NCBI GenBank assembly: GCA_013400155.1
Contig: VXBM01000339.1
Coordinates: forward strand, 434,001-498,000
Source of the DNA: Helopsaltes ochotensis
Lineage: Eukaryota > Chordata > Aves > Passeriformes > Locustellidae
Length of the DNA: 64,000 bases
Reading direction: 5' to 3'
Shown: piece after piece, positions 27,601 to 42,600 of the stretch
Numbering within the stretch: position 1 is the first letter of the stretch
How the letters are laid out: each line of letters begins with the position of its first letter
Notes under the pieces: model-generated
Told to the model about the DNA's origin: nothing
Database searches by the model: none
What the model saw: only the letters and a program-made list of their open reading frames with translations
Made by a program: the position numbers and the translations under genes

Positions 27601-30600
27601 AGGGGTGTTGTTGGAATGATAACAGGAACAACACAATTAAAAGTCATTAACCCAGCAGGAAATCTCATCTTTGGTGGCTACTCAGCAAGGGGTTGCCCCT
27701 GATAGCAAAGAGCAAAGTAAACAAGTGTCAACTGTTCTGGCAAATACCAGCATCTCTGTTGGCCTTCACAGTTCTACACATGCCATGTGCCTCTAGAGAG
27801 TGAGGCATTTCCACTGAGGCATTTCAATCCAACAGCCCTGACATAATGACACCTCTCCCTGCTACTCCACCCCCTCCCAAACGCCCAGCCCCTATGTAAT
27901 TCCCAAATGCAAAAGGAACACTACTTCCTTTACACAGCAGTCTCCTTTCCTGATTTTCCACCTCCATACATGCTCCTGAAGCCACCTCCACAGCCAAAGA
28001 TTGTATGCTGGATGCACCCTTGATTATACGACCTTGAGAGAATCACAGATTTAATTTTCTTTTATTGACTGTCCTATAGACTATGGGTGGAGGCCCGTGG
28101 AAGCCTGTGGAATCACTTAGCCTGCCTTTGTTTCAGTTCCCTACCTACAAAATCCTTTCATTTACCTTGTCTGTTTTGATTTAAACAAAATGAGCTCAAA
28201 GCCTTAAAGGTCACATTTGCTTTGATAGCAATATGAACTCATTTGATACCTTGATCTTGTTTGGGTAAGCTTAAACCACATAATGAATCTTAAGAAATGA
28301 AACAAACTGAAACTTCCTTTCAAACACTGCTCTCCAGAATGTTTTTACTTCGAGCAAACCACAGTGCAAGATGAAGTTGCATAGTTAGAAGGGTACCTTA
28401 TTACCCCATTAAAAATCAGAGCTAAAAAGGAAATTCTGTCATGGATTCGAGTGGTTGGGAGGTTTAACCTTGAATACCCTTTTGGTATTGCAGAGAAGTT
28501 ACACATTGCTCATGCTTGTCTCTAAGCCCTGTACTGTTGTTTCCCTTGTTGAGCACTGGAGATGATCTGGAGACACAGAGGTGAGGTCCTCTAGCCCAGT
28601 TAACAGATGCCCTGCTTGCAGCAACCTTCTCAAGCAGATTAAACCCTGCTCTAAAGAAAAGTTCTTTCTCCTATGGAAAAATCTTCTAATGTAGAATCTA
28701 AGGTCAAAATTGCAGACAAAAAGAGGGTTGTGATAGTCTATTTTGAGCAGAATTTTTATGTATCAATGGGCACCTTAAGGCTAAAGTGCTCAGTCTTTAG
28801 AAATGCCTCCAGTGTATGAAATGAATACTTTTACAGCATTCAGTATCTTTTTTTACTTAAAGCTTTAGGTCCTGAAATCACATTAACAACTCTAACACTT
28901 AAACAAAAATCCCCCAAACCCCAAGTATCAGCAGCTCCTAGCAACAGAAATTTTAATCTCTTTTAAATAAAAGAAAGTAAAATATTTTCATAGTTCTGCT
29001 TTCCTGTTTTGCAGGACAATATGTACATGAGGTCTGGTTCACAGATACATAACTTGGCCAAAAGGTTCTACAAATCCAGAGGTCCTACCTCTCATTTCTC
29101 TCATTAAATTCTTTAGATTTTCAATTTTGCAGACACACCCTGGGCATATCAAATCTCTTGAAAATTAAAAAAAATATTGAGTTAAATAATTGTGCCTCCT
29201 TGTTTTGTTGATGCATTTCTGAAAACTTCCTTACAAGAGTGTGACAGATAATAAACTAACAATAAAGAAGACAGAGACCAGCAAATAATCAAGGGAAAGT
29301 CAATGGCAGGGAATCACTCATTTCATTACCTGTACGTATTTCTTCAAACAGCAGCTTCTGACACACTTCAGTCTTGCAGCTCAAACACTTCTGACAGACT
29401 TAACTCATATCTGTCTACCTGCTTTACAGAGTATAACTGTGTAATGGTCCCACCTTGCTTTCTGCATTTAAAAACACAGAAGCACTTACCCTCCCTGTTT
29501 TTCTTCCTCTTTCTACTGCTGCTGCTCACTGCCATGTCTGCCTATACCCTGAACCAGACTGTCAGTGGAGATCTCACTGCTGTTTCCACTTCCTTCCCTT
29601 TTAATAGCTAGTTCAGGAAGGAGGTGGTAGATTGGCATCTGGAGTATTGGGGTCCAGGAAACTACTCAGCTGCAATTGAAATCTTGTGTGTGTCAGGTGC
29701 GATGAGTTCTGAGGAAAAAAAGTCAGAAAATTCCACAACTGAACTGCAACTGTCTGATTCAGAGCATGGTGATAAAAGAGGCTCTTCAATGAACAGCGTG
29801 CTGCCTTGTCATATATCAAGGATTATTCAATTATCTAATAATGAAGCCTTTAGATAATGAAATATTTTTTGAAAGGTGGAGAGAGAAAAAACAACAAGAA
29901 CTTTGCTGAAGCAGATGTAAAACTGACACATCTGCTTCCCTCGACACCACCGAACTGGCTCTTTCAATATGTTTCATTTGTTCTCCTGCCAATTGCTGAT
30001 CTCTCATCAATTTACTTTCAGACTTGGAAGAAAATTAAATGGTTTGATGACATATTGGTATTTTATCTTTGAAATGCAAAATATATATTTCAATGATCTT
30101 AGAAGTGTTTCACTTCTTTGAAATGTTTGCAATTGTACTATGTTGGACTTGATCTCCATCTGGAACAAAAAAGTATAACTCCATCTAACTAAATGAAGCT
30201 AGGTAGTTTATCACAGCTGGTGATCTTGTCCATAGTTTTTTCATTGATTAACCAAGAATATATCATATACTTATTTAGAAATATGCAGTGTGAAAGGTGG
30301 TGAAACCCTATATGCTTTAGGCATGCTTGAAAATACCTGTACTAGATGATTACCTAAAAATGCTTCCTAATAGCCTTAAATAGTCGAAATGAAATGACAG
30401 AACTGTCATCACAGCAAATCACATAGGGAAAGAAAAATGATGCCAGCATTAACTGCATCAGCCACCTGCTCTATATAAGTTATTAAAATGATGGAAACGG
30501 TATGTTGACTATTCCATATATGCAGGCTAAAACCCCCAGCAGGTCCAATGTTTCATAATACTAGTTGTAATTTACATTCCTATAATTTATATCATACTAT

Positions 30601-33600
30601 AATTTATACAACATTTCTCAAAATGCTGGCTGGAAAAGACTGGCTACTGACAGTACCCTGTTACTGGGATACTCTAATTCCTTTTTCTGTGACTACTTCC
30701 TTCTTTAACCACAACTTGAAAAAAGAATTTTGACACCAAAAGCACTTTGACAAGTGCCTGTGTTGCACTTCTTGATATGCTCAGGAATGTCTTGACCCTG
30801 TAACAACAAGTGGGGCGGTCTTAATTTTGTAATGATGCCTGAATTCCACTGGGAACTCATTGCCAAAGGGTTGGGGTCCTATAAAAATCTATGGGAGCTT
30901 GTGCTGTGATCAACACGGCTGCAGTCCCTTTTATTCAAACACAGGAAGAAGAAGAGGAGAAAGGCATGAAGGTGATGGCAATGTTCTCCTCATTAGCAGT
31001 GTTTTAGCATGAAGGAGTTTAGAGGCAGTCCTAAACAAACCTGCCCTCCCCTCGCCCTGAAAAACACGCTAATCACCCAGCCGCAGGCAGCGCCCGAGTG
31101 GAGCTTCACCCCACCCCGCCTACCCAGGCTCCTTCAGCTGGCAGGAGCAGCTCAATCACCCCGAGCCCAGGAGTGCATCTCTCCAGCCGGGCAGGTAATG
31201 TCTCATGTGCCACTCTTGATTTCAGGTTCCTGCCCTAGGGATGCCTAATGTATTTTATCCAAGAATTGTTTAAAGTAAAATAATCTGTCAAATAAATGAA
31301 TGGAAAGAGGCTCATTTTAGGAGCCCCTGCCACTTTGACTGACCAATATAGATGAAAGTACTTAAATTTAGGCTTTCTTAACTCGAAGCAGTGGCTTCCC
31401 TCTCTTTATGCTAAGTTTACCCATCTGTAAAGCAGATACATTACAGTTTACCTAACTCAGAGAAATGAGATAATACAACTTTGGCAAAAGAAAGGCTCCA
31501 CACATTGCTTTACTAGACATAAAAAGGTAATATGAATATATGATTTTAAATCAACATTAAGATAGTGTAGACTCTGGGACATTTCTGATATTGCTTTGGC
31601 TGGATAATGTAATTTATTTTCAAACAGGTTTCTTGAAGTGCTTGATATTCCACAAAGTCAGCTTGTGTTACAAGATGTACATAGCTAATCTGCTGAGAAA
31701 AGAAATCATAAACAACACTTTATCCTGCATTATTTTATTCATGAGAGCATTTTTCCAATTGGTGCAATTTGAAGTATGGATTGGATCTTGGGATCACATA
31801 GCCATGCCAACACACTCCTAAGTTAATCTCCTTTAAACATTCTTAATTTCCAGAGGAGGAAGGTGATGCAAAATATTTAAGGCTGGCATATCTGGTTTAA
31901 AATATCCTTATATTTTCTTTGTTCTTTTGTTTTTGAATTTTTTCAAAAAGGGAAAAAAATCTCATTACACTATTACCCATACTTTCCTATGTGAGTATTC
32001 TGAGCAGGGCATTAACTATACTAGCAGTTAGTTTCCAGGGTGGAAATGACAGCATCTACCTCTGATTGTCCCATCACAGGAAGTATGACTTTTGGGAGCT
32101 CTCAGAACAGTCACCCACCACTGCCAGAAACAGGAATATCTTGAGCAAGATTATATTGCTTGCTTTTTTTTTTTTTTCCCCTGGAGCTGGACTGGATTTT
32201 TTGTAATATGCATGAATTGTCCACACACATCTTACAAATCAGCCATTACATATTTTCAGCACTATTGTGTTCACATAATCCTTGGTGATGTACAAAACTA
32301 AATCTGTTATCTCTTTGATTAATGCATTTTAAAGTCCAGGAAGAACGTGGGTAAGTGACACAAAGAAGAGGGTGAAGATTTGCAAGCAGTTACAAGAGTT
32401 GACAGGAAGGAAAACTAGTATCTTTACAGGTGGCTTCTCAGAAGTCATCTGCACCCAAAATTTAACTCTTCTTATCTTATTGTACAATACATATAAATTA
32501 ATACAAAAGCTTCATTAGATACTATCCCTATAAATTATTTAAGAGAGGTAGATCCCAAGGTCTTGAAGACATTGGCCAGAAGATGCTGCTGGATTGGATG
32601 CTGAGAGCTGTCTCCCATGACAGTCCGGGATACTAAGCCACTGTTAAATGTCTGTCTTGACAGAGATTTATTTTGTATGTGCTTGAAACTGAACCATGTC
32701 ACATATTTGGCAGGAAATGTAATCCCTTCAGAAAGAGGATTTGATCCTCAGTGTGATCTTGCCATTCTCAGGCAGGAACAGCTCTTGGTAAAGCCAACAC
32801 AAGGTCTGTCCATGCATTTCTGTTTTGAGTAAGGGACAAGTCCAAAATATGGGGTTATGAGAGCAAAAGCTCCTGTCCCCACCAATCCATGTACTCGATG
32901 GCATGAGATGTCCTACAGATGCAAACTGCACAGTGCACACACAAGATGCCTCCATTGGAATTCATGCAGAGAATTGCTGCATATTTTTCAAATTGTTTCC
33001 CAAACCCCCAAGTGGCATGTGATGCAAACAGCAGCAGCAGAACTACTATGAAAGAGAGTAAGGCATGGCTCCTGGTTTGAACAGAATCAAACAAAATCAG
33101 TGCATGAATGACAGCTTAGAGATCCTCCCTTAGAGCTGACAGCTCCCGAATTCCCCCATCAAGTTAATTCCCAGTTTTGAGACTCTCTTTGGCTTGCTGT
33201 TCTCCGTTCTTCTGTTCAGACCATCATGGCAGCCCTCCCCCTGCTGTCAGCTATACCACGCCCTTCTGTCCTTTCCTTCTGACTGTGTCTCCTAAATGTA
33301 GCTGTTCCCACCTCACTGCCAACCTGGCTTTCTGGTGGCACTTCGCATATGAGATTCCCATTGCTGAAGTGTATGAGTTGGGATGTACAGCTCCCTTTGC
33401 CTGAAAACCTTAGGTGTGGATCTCAGCAATGGTGGAAAGTACAACATATCTGGGATGTAGCGTAGCATTTGATACAGCGGCTCAAAAAATCTTATGAGAA
33501 AAATATCTTATAATGTCTTGGATAAGAGTGTTGTCATGGGGATTGCAAACTGGCTGCAGGAATGTAAACAAAGGACAGTGGGTCATGACAAACAGCACTG

Positions 33601-36600
33601 CCCTGAGCTGCGAAGGGGCATCCAGCTGGGTTTCCCCAGGAGCTGGTGTTAAGCCCAGTTTCATTTTATATATTTCTTAATGCTCGGGAAAAAGAGATGA
33701 ACATTCTGAGAGTTAAATTCATGGATGATACTAAATTACTAGATACTTTTAATATCAATCAGGACAGAGTTATTCTATAGAGGGAAAGCAGAGAGAATGG
33801 AAATGGGAAAAGTCTGTGCCCAGACTCAGCAATGTGTGAGGAAGGGTTTTATGTCCCAGCTGATGATAATGGGAGGCCCCTGAAAACCCAGCCAAAAGCA
33901 TCTTCCATCTGGTCTGTCAAAGGCTTGAGCAGAGAAATAACAACAAAATCAGCTAGGAGGTAATTATTAATTATAACATTTCTCCCAAAGATGCCAGATA
34001 TTAGTGCTCATTTTCTAGTCTCAATAAATTTCAATGTTTGCGGTTTTCTATGATTTTGCGTGGTTTCATGCTACAGAGTAGCATGTAGCAATGTAATACA
34101 AAGCCATGTGTCTTCAGATAAATATATAATATCTCTTTCCTGAGGAGAGACCAGTGGTAAACCATTTTCTTTGTATGACTTCTTGGCATATACTATCAAC
34201 ATGGTGAGAACAGAAGTAGTAAAAATTGACACAGGGGCATTAAGCCCTTTTAGGAATTTCACTCTCCACAGGCAAAACAATCCACTCAAATGGAATCTGC
34301 CTAGAGGTGTAAAAGCAAAAATTAATTCTGCACGTGCCCAATAGGTCCTATGTTACAGAATCATAGAATAATCAGAGAATGGTTTGGATTTGAAGGAGCC
34401 ATAAAGATCTAGTTCTAACCCCTCAGCTATGAGCAGGCTTTCACTAGACCAGGCTCCTCATGAAAAATAAGATTTTTGTCAAGCACTATGCTCTGTGTGC
34501 TATGGAAACACCCATGAAAATATGCCACTGTCCTTGTCTATTTTAGTGACAATATGTGCAGAGTTCTTAACTCTATTGCACTATTCCATAACAGATTGTG
34601 TCATGCTCAGCACGTATAGCTGGTGGAAAAAGGTGGAAGGGGGAGACTTTCAGAGTGATGCCTTTTGTTTTTCTAAGTTATGGATGGTGGAGCCCTGCTG
34701 TCCTGGAATGACTGAACACCTGCCTGCTCATGGGAGTGGTGAATGAAAGCCTTGTTTTACTTTTCTTGTGTGCATGACTCTTGCTGCACTTGTAAAACTG
34801 CCTTCTTTTCAGCCCACAAGTTTTCTCACTTTTACTTTTCTGATTCTCTCCCCTACCCCACAGGGGAAAGCAAAGCAGCAGCAGTGTGGGGCTGAGTTGC
34901 TGGCTGGAGTTAAAACATGACACACTGAAAACTTTAACATGTCAGCTAAAACAACGTTATCCATTAAAGATTATAAATTCCCTACTTTCCTTCCTGGCTG
35001 GCAAACACTTGTATGGAAAACTAGAGCAAAATCAACACTAGGTAAGTGCATGTAACACACATGAAAATCTCTTCAGGTTACTTTAAGTCATGATGAGGAC
35101 AGAACGAGCTCAGCAGAGGAATGAAAACCATGCCTGGCTCCAAGTACAGATCCCAAATGTTTGAGGAGCTGATAAGAGATGATTTTAATCCACCTTTTGA
35201 AATACCTATCAATGCTAGTGGCTTCTATTGTTTTCATGTAATTATTGTCAAAGAGACTACTTAGGGAGCAAGGTTAAAAATTTCCAGGAGGAGTTTACTT
35301 GTAGTACTATCCAAGTAAACATAACTTTTGGTTTTATGCAATGCAATTACTTCCATGACATAAAGAAACAAATGTGTGGATGTTTTATTTTTTAAGTGAA
35401 TGTTACACCTAAAAATTCTTAGGACTGGCAAGGGAAAAAATACCTGGGCCTGAATTTCATTTGATGAAAGTTTGTATGGTTATTTAAATTTAGAGAATAC
35501 CTTTCAAATATGATGAAAAGTGTTTTTAGTGGCTTCTCTTTATTTTATAATTTTCTCTCTTTTCTCAAGAATTTAACACATCTGTTCAGTGGAATATTTG
35601 CAGAGACTATTCCTTCCTCTAAAGCTTCTACAGAAGTTAAACAAAAACTTGCCTAGAAAAGTTATGTTGAGCTGGTTTCTGGCAGCAACCTGGCAGCATC
35701 TTTATATCTGCACAGCGTTGTGATTATTTCACAACTTCACAATACTTTAATTCTGAACCCTACTATTTTCCATAGAGGCAATATCTTCAGTGCTAGTCTG
35801 AATGCTCTGAATGTTAAGTGTCTGGCTCTGGCTGGATTCCCTACATTTTTTGTCCATGAACACGTAGCACATGGCTCTTGATTACTACTTTTAAATTGAT
35901 CTGTGTCTGCTATGAAAATATATTGCTTCATAAAAGTCTTTCAGAGTATCAGCTTCCAAATTAATGATTTTTCTCTCAAGCTCTGACTTTGAGAGCTTAC
36001 AGTACAGAATCGTGCAGTCCAGCTACTTGAATCAAATTGAAATCCATCCATCTGCAATTCAGATCCAAATTCTTTCAGTGCTCTTGGCTCATCTCTAGGT
36101 AAAGAGCAGCTGTTGTCCTGTTAAAGTGACTGTAAATAATTCAGACTTCAAGCTTCAACAGTGAAATTCACCCTGCTTCACTGGGGACCACTTAATCCCC
36201 AGGCTGTTCCTGGGTTTGGTCTTCAGCTGGTGCTGTGGTGGTGCTGCTTCCCAGGCTCTGGCCCTGGCAGAGGCAGTGCCCAGCGGTGCCAGGAGGGGTG
36301 GCAGCCCTGCAGGGCAGTGTGCCCTCCTGGGGACACAACGCTGGGCCAGAAACCCTCGCTTGGGATAATTCCACAGGGTGCTTGCACCTGCGCAACACAG
36401 GTGAGCGGGGGAAAAAAAGCTAGGGTTTCTTTCTCTTGCTGTTTTCTCCTTTTTCCTGCCAAATAAGCCTGTCACCCTGCTTTTTAGGGGTTACATGTGT
36501 TCTGCAACACAAACAGTGCAGCACCAGAGAAAGGCTTGTTTACAGCAGAGATTCAGTAAAGTGTTTAAAGGAAGAATTTTCCAGTAAAAAGAGACAGGCC

Positions 36601-39600
36601 CTAACCAAGAAGGAAGGTACTTGTTAAAGCAACTCTATCAGAATAGCAGATGAATCACAATGTGATATAGCACTATTTGAAAGGATGTTTTGAATGGAGC
36701 TGTCAGCAAGTATTTTAATAGCAAGTCTTCAATTTCTGCTTTATGGGGTTTTTAACCACCAAGAAGAAAACATAAGTAACAAGGAGGGATTTAGGAATTG
36801 TTTAGTGTTTGGCTGTTCAAAGAAAGAAAAGAGCCCTCCACATGCATTGCAGCTAATGAAAATTGCCATTATGGGGTTTTTTACTCCATTTGTGAATGCT
36901 AAACACTGTAATAATGCAAAGTCCTTATGATTTTCTAAATCTCCTCCATAAGGAGGATATTATCTACTTATTTAATGACCCAATCTCTAATGGCAAGGAG
37001 CTGCTACCACCAGCAGCTCCAGCTCATTCACATAGTTCCTCTCCCTAATTAAAAGGTCTTTACAGTTAAAAACAAAGAAATAAATCAATTGAAAATCCAA
37101 ACTGCCATCAGATGATAGGAAAATAAAAGCCACTTTGGGGACAAGATTTTCAATTGCTTGGCATACACAACTGGGAGTATTCTTTTGATAAAACTCAGTC
37201 CTTCTTTAGGCACCTCGGATAGAGCCAGACAGTTCAAAAGTGCTCAACATATATTTCTTTGGAAAATCCATCCCTACCTGTGGCTTGTGTCCTACAGCCA
37301 TTGTGGCTAGTGAGACTCAATCGTAAGTCACCTGCCTCCCTGTTGATGAATGTCATCAGCATCACCCCTTCTGCAGGATACTACATCAAAATACCTGACC
37401 GTACTCATCCCTGCTCTTGCCACTGCTTGCTGCTACAAGAACAGAGGCAGCAGCACCATTTTCACCACACTGCCAGTGAAGGCAGCAATAGCCCTGCGCT
37501 TGGATTTCCCTTGCAGCATCAAAGCCAGTTGTCCACATTGCAGCACAGACTCCTGAATATCAAGCTCAAAATGGAATGTCACTGTCTGCATGGCATTCCT
37601 TGAGGGTGATGTGCCATTGCCAGGTTAAAAGTTTCCTATATGGTTATCAGTCTAAGGCCAAAACTTGAGTAATAATTCAAGAGCAGTTTACAGGTAATGA
37701 AAGCTGCACTAAACTTCCTCTAGGAACAGAGAATAAAGCCCAGAGGTCTTATAGCACATCCCTCTGCTCAAACAAGAAGCATTTGGCGGTATTAACATAC
37801 TATCTGTTTATTCAATAGAAAATAAAAAAAAGTTCAGTTAACGGTTCTTTTTTTCTTAAGTCTACAGCTGTGTAAATATTATCCCAGTCTCTCCTTTGAC
37901 ATCCACCTGAACCCCAGACCTTGTATGCAAAATGATATAACTGGAGCTCAACACTTTTGTAACCCACTGCTTGTCCCGACACACCTAGGACTGAATATTT
38001 GACTCCTGTGAGACCAGGGATGCCATATGATGCATCCCTGAAGTGACCTCACTTTCTAAAAAGAGCTTTACTACGAGTTTCCTAGGTTTTGACCATACAG
38101 TTGAGCATGATGAAAGAGTTGTTGAATCACCATACCAAGATTTGAATGACAACACTGGAAAAGAAGCCAAGTTGTAGTTCTTCATCATTTACAACTGCTG
38201 CCCTGAATAGTTTGTATTTTGATCCATTTAGATGAAAAGCTGTATTAAGTTTTAGAAACTTCTCCTCATCTTTGCTTTTGAGTCACTTTTGAAGGTTATT
38301 TGCCTTTCCCATTTTCTCAGTGGTAGCTAAGGAGATGAAAGTCTTTCTGTATGCATCAGATATCCCTTACACAATGGGAGAGAAATATTGATATTTTTAT
38401 ATGGCACAGTGGGTCATATTTATGAATTGATGCATGCTTCATCATAGCTCTAAATAATAGAACATTTTGGATAGGAACAAAGGGACTGAAACTGTCAGTC
38501 TGAGTACTTCCAGCTTCCTATCCCTTCTGAACTCCTTACAGGCTGATTTTGGAAAGGGAGAGCTTCCTCAGGATCAATGTTACTCATGAAAATTATTTAC
38601 TCAAGAGAAAAAGTAAGGCAAGGCCTTTGTTGTAATACAATTTTCCACCTACTCCTTTCCCATCACCACAAAGAAAAAATGTGGGACTCAGAGCTCCTAT
38701 TTAGGCCTACAGAGCTTAGCTGAAATTCTCTTTCAGTCCATGCCAACATCCCGAAGTTTCTCTGGTGTTTCTTTAAGGCCTCTGATGTTACAGGGATCAG
38801 CGATGAAGATGCTATGTGATGCAGAGATTATTGCTGCAGTGTATCCCTGCCTGCCATGACACTCCTGATGCAAACTGTGAGCCAAAGCTGTGTTACCCTC
38901 AGCCCTTTTGAGCTTTGGGGATACCCAAAACCCACTATACCATTAGGAGGACAGAGAAGATGCCTGTACTCTGTCCCAGCTGGGGACTGAACATGAGAAG
39001 ACAGGACAATGGTTGTGGGAGCAGACCCACAGCTCATCTGCACAGATGGGGCAGGAGAGAAGCAGTGGTCTCCCAGTGTAGGATGAATTCACCTTTTCTC
39101 TTCGTCTACCACTGGTAAAATTCTGGGGATGAAAACTGCAATACCTCAGGCTAATTTCACATTTTTTAAAATTGAGATTCAGACACTTTGCAACAAATAA
39201 AAAGTAAAAATAAACATGCAAGTCACCATCCAAGCTTATGTTCTCCCTCGCTGTAACTTATGTAGATTGCTGCCTATGTGCATAGCTTTCATTACAAATA
39301 AAACATAAAAGCCAGCGCATATCCTGAAGAACTATTTTTCTTTATTGCAATACCATTACATGAAGCCTAGTAACATAAACAAAGATTAGACTTGGCTGTT
39401 TTGAACAAACAACCATTTATTGTCAAGGCTTTTCAGGAGCTTTCATTTTCCTTTTTGAAAAAAACAAGATCCTGCGCCAACCTAGCAAATGTGTAACATT
39501 AAATAATAAGCAAAATAATGGGACACCCTACCACACTAGTTTATAGACAGCCTCAGAGTGTCACAGTTGTACATATCCAAGCTAAGGCAGAAACCCAGTT

Positions 39601-42600
39601 AAATTAAGCAGACATATTCAATCAAAACCCCACCAGCAGAGTCCCTTGGGACATTGCTGTTCCTTAATGCTGCAGCCAGCAGCTTCACCAGTGTGGGAGG
39701 ATGCAGAGGAGGAACCGTCCAGGGGCAGAGCGCCCATGCCACTGGAACAGCACGCAGCAGAACACAGCCAGAGAACCTTTTCCCTGCTTCGTGTCCTGCC
39801 ACAGTGCCAGAGAGCACAGGCCAGAGCCGTCTCAGCCCCGAAGGAGCAGCCAGGTTTGTGGTGGGCAGGTGGAAGGAGAAGCCCCTGTGCCTTGGCCGTG
39901 CAGCCCTGCCTGCCTGCTCCGGCCATGGCGCTGCAGCTGCTGAGGCTCCGGCCTCTGGGGCTCCCTGAATCTTAATTTCAACAGGATTCTCCATTTTAAA
40001 GGAATCGTGAATCTCCTAAACCCAGCCAGAAGTAATCACACAACAAACTATCCCTTAGACAATGAGCAGAGATTATTCAGCTTCCTTGTACCCCAGTGGA
40101 ACAGCAGCTTCCTTCCTGCCCTGATTGGGGCTGTGATTAACCACGCAGTTCAAGGTGAAAGAAGAATGCGGTTCCAGGCGTATATGGCTTCCTTTAACCT
40201 CAGCAAAACACAGTGCCAGATATTTCAATTAGTGTGTACCAAGGTCACAAAATCAATTTCTTATCGCCGAAAAACACACATACTGTAAATTTCATTTTCA
40301 AGCCATAATCTCTAAATTAAATCTGTGTACCTAAAAAATATACAGTGCAAACTTGCAGTCCTTCAGCCCCCTCCTTCTCTTGCAGCCCAGCAGCATTTTC
40401 ACAAACATCACCTGGCTTTGTGCTCTATATTTAGAGCACAATGTTTGGTTAGATTCTAATCTTCTTGGAGAACGTCATTATCTCTTTCTTTGGCAAATAG
40501 AGGTCCAAAGTGTCAATTACCTTCTTAAACTCTTTCATACACAAAGGGCTGAGCTGGGTTTGATATTCTGTCTGCCAACAGCTCAGTCGGCAATTTTTCA
40601 CAGTCATACACAGAAAAATTGTGCACCAGCATATCATCCTAGATAAATTACACATTTCAAATGTGGTTACATACAACTTCGCCACTCCTGGCCAGTATAT
40701 AATGACAGAAGAAAATAAAAAAGCAACAATTAAAAACCAAAAAAACCCAACCCAAACCAAACCAAAACAAAATCCCAAAGAGAACACTTTTCTGCAATTG
40801 AACTCTATGAATTCAATCTAGAGTTACAGAGAAAAAAGTAAAATGAGTATAAGAGATTAATGGGCCATTATACATAAATCAGCGTAGCTGTGCAGAAATG
40901 ACATCATCTCTTATGTGTCTGATTCCTGATGATACATCCCTTGTTCTCTGGGTGACACTGACTTCACTGCCGCAAAGGCAGCAGCACAATCTGATGGCTG
41001 CAGCAGCCTCTCCCACGGGCGAGTCTGGGTTGAGAAGGCTCAAGGAAGGGAATGCATGGAAGCAATTTCTTTACAATAAATCCTGGTCTTTTCTTAACAA
41101 AAGCTAATTTTGACTATACAATTACAGAATGAGTAAAACTGACAATTTTGGGATTGCCTTACTTTTTTTTTTCATAGAAAAGTCTGCTTTTATTCACATG
41201 CCTACTTATACGCATGTCCCTGTGTGCATGGTTGTGTGCATTTAATATGCATGTATGAGTATACATGTTCAGGAAATACTTTTCATCCTTTTACTTCAAA
41301 CCAGCAAGTGAGAAGAACATATTGTTACTGTTGGACCTCCTGGGACTACTTTAGATGTTAGAGACACAGGAAGGGAATCATATCTATGGTAAACACAAAG
41401 TAAGCAAACTCTGAAATAACAAGTTTATAGCTCCTTAAATGAATTTTCCCACATCCTCTAAACATGTAACATATTGATTCTTAGTACCATAAAGCAGGAT
41501 GAAAGGAGTATTTTCTCAAGAAAGGAAATTAGCATTATTTGGCAAGGGTTAAAACACATTTTGAATTAAACAAGTAAGAAACCATCCAAGTGCAGATGAT
41601 CAGCCTAAAAGTTTGGGTAAATTTTGGAGAGAGACAAATAACTCTTTTTTACCACATCATCTACACACATTTTAAAAGCTCTTTTTAGATGCAAACAGGA
41701 CTAATTTGAAAGAGAGTCTGGATATGATTAAAGATAAAGAGGAAGTTTTGTTTCTTTCTGGTTCTTTCAAAAATGCATTACTGTATTTTAATCATGCTCA
41801 AGTACCATTTCAAGAAAATGTAAACAAAACACATGAAAAAAATAGAGGGGTCTTCCCCCCCTTTTTTTCTTTCTCCCCCCTTTTCTTCTCTCTCTCTCTC
41901 TCTTTTTTTTTTTTTTTGGCTCAAATCTGTGAATGTAATTAGTCTATCTATCTAAAAAGTCCCTAAAATGGATTTTGTCCAAGGCTTCTTAAAGTTAGGG
42001 TCAATCTTTCAAATGATTATTGTAGGCTGTGTCTTTGGCCCAGGTGAACCGTGTTTTCTGGCAGTAGGAAGAAGAGCTAACCCTCTGAAGATCTTCTGTC
42101 TCTCCCATTTGAGTGGGAAACTGGGAGGGATTTCTTAATTTCTGGACTTGACACTTTGGATGCATAAAAGCACTTTGAGTCAAAATTTTATGGGCTCAGC
42201 CATTTCTAGAGGTAAGACAATTGGAGTGAGACAGCCTCCACCCTGCCTTATTCAGCAGGGTTGTATTGTTACTCCAGACACCCTGCACTGCTTTATTCCT
42301 GACTCATGTTCTCATGCATCACCAGGAACAGTTGTAACACATGCTCCCCTTTCAAATTCCTGAACTACTCTTAAAAAATTCAACCAAAACATAATTTGAA
42401 TAGCAGCTATAAAAAATAAATTCAAGGCTACAGAAGCTGTTTTGACTAATACTGTTAGCCAAGGGTATGGCTATTTTGAGGAACATAAACATAACTCTAT
42501 CCTTTGTGGCTGGAAGGCAACCATACAACAGCTGGTTTGTCCCCAGCAGCTTACAGATATCACAACCATGAAGCCCTTCCCAAATTCACAGAAAAGTGTG

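Noticed and set aside
28540..28700. Possible third CR1 3' fragment on the minus strand
   Set aside because: Only scattered resemblance (CTCTAGCCCAGTTAACAGATG, AAAGTTCTTTCTCCTATGGA). Not enough colinear matching to claim it.
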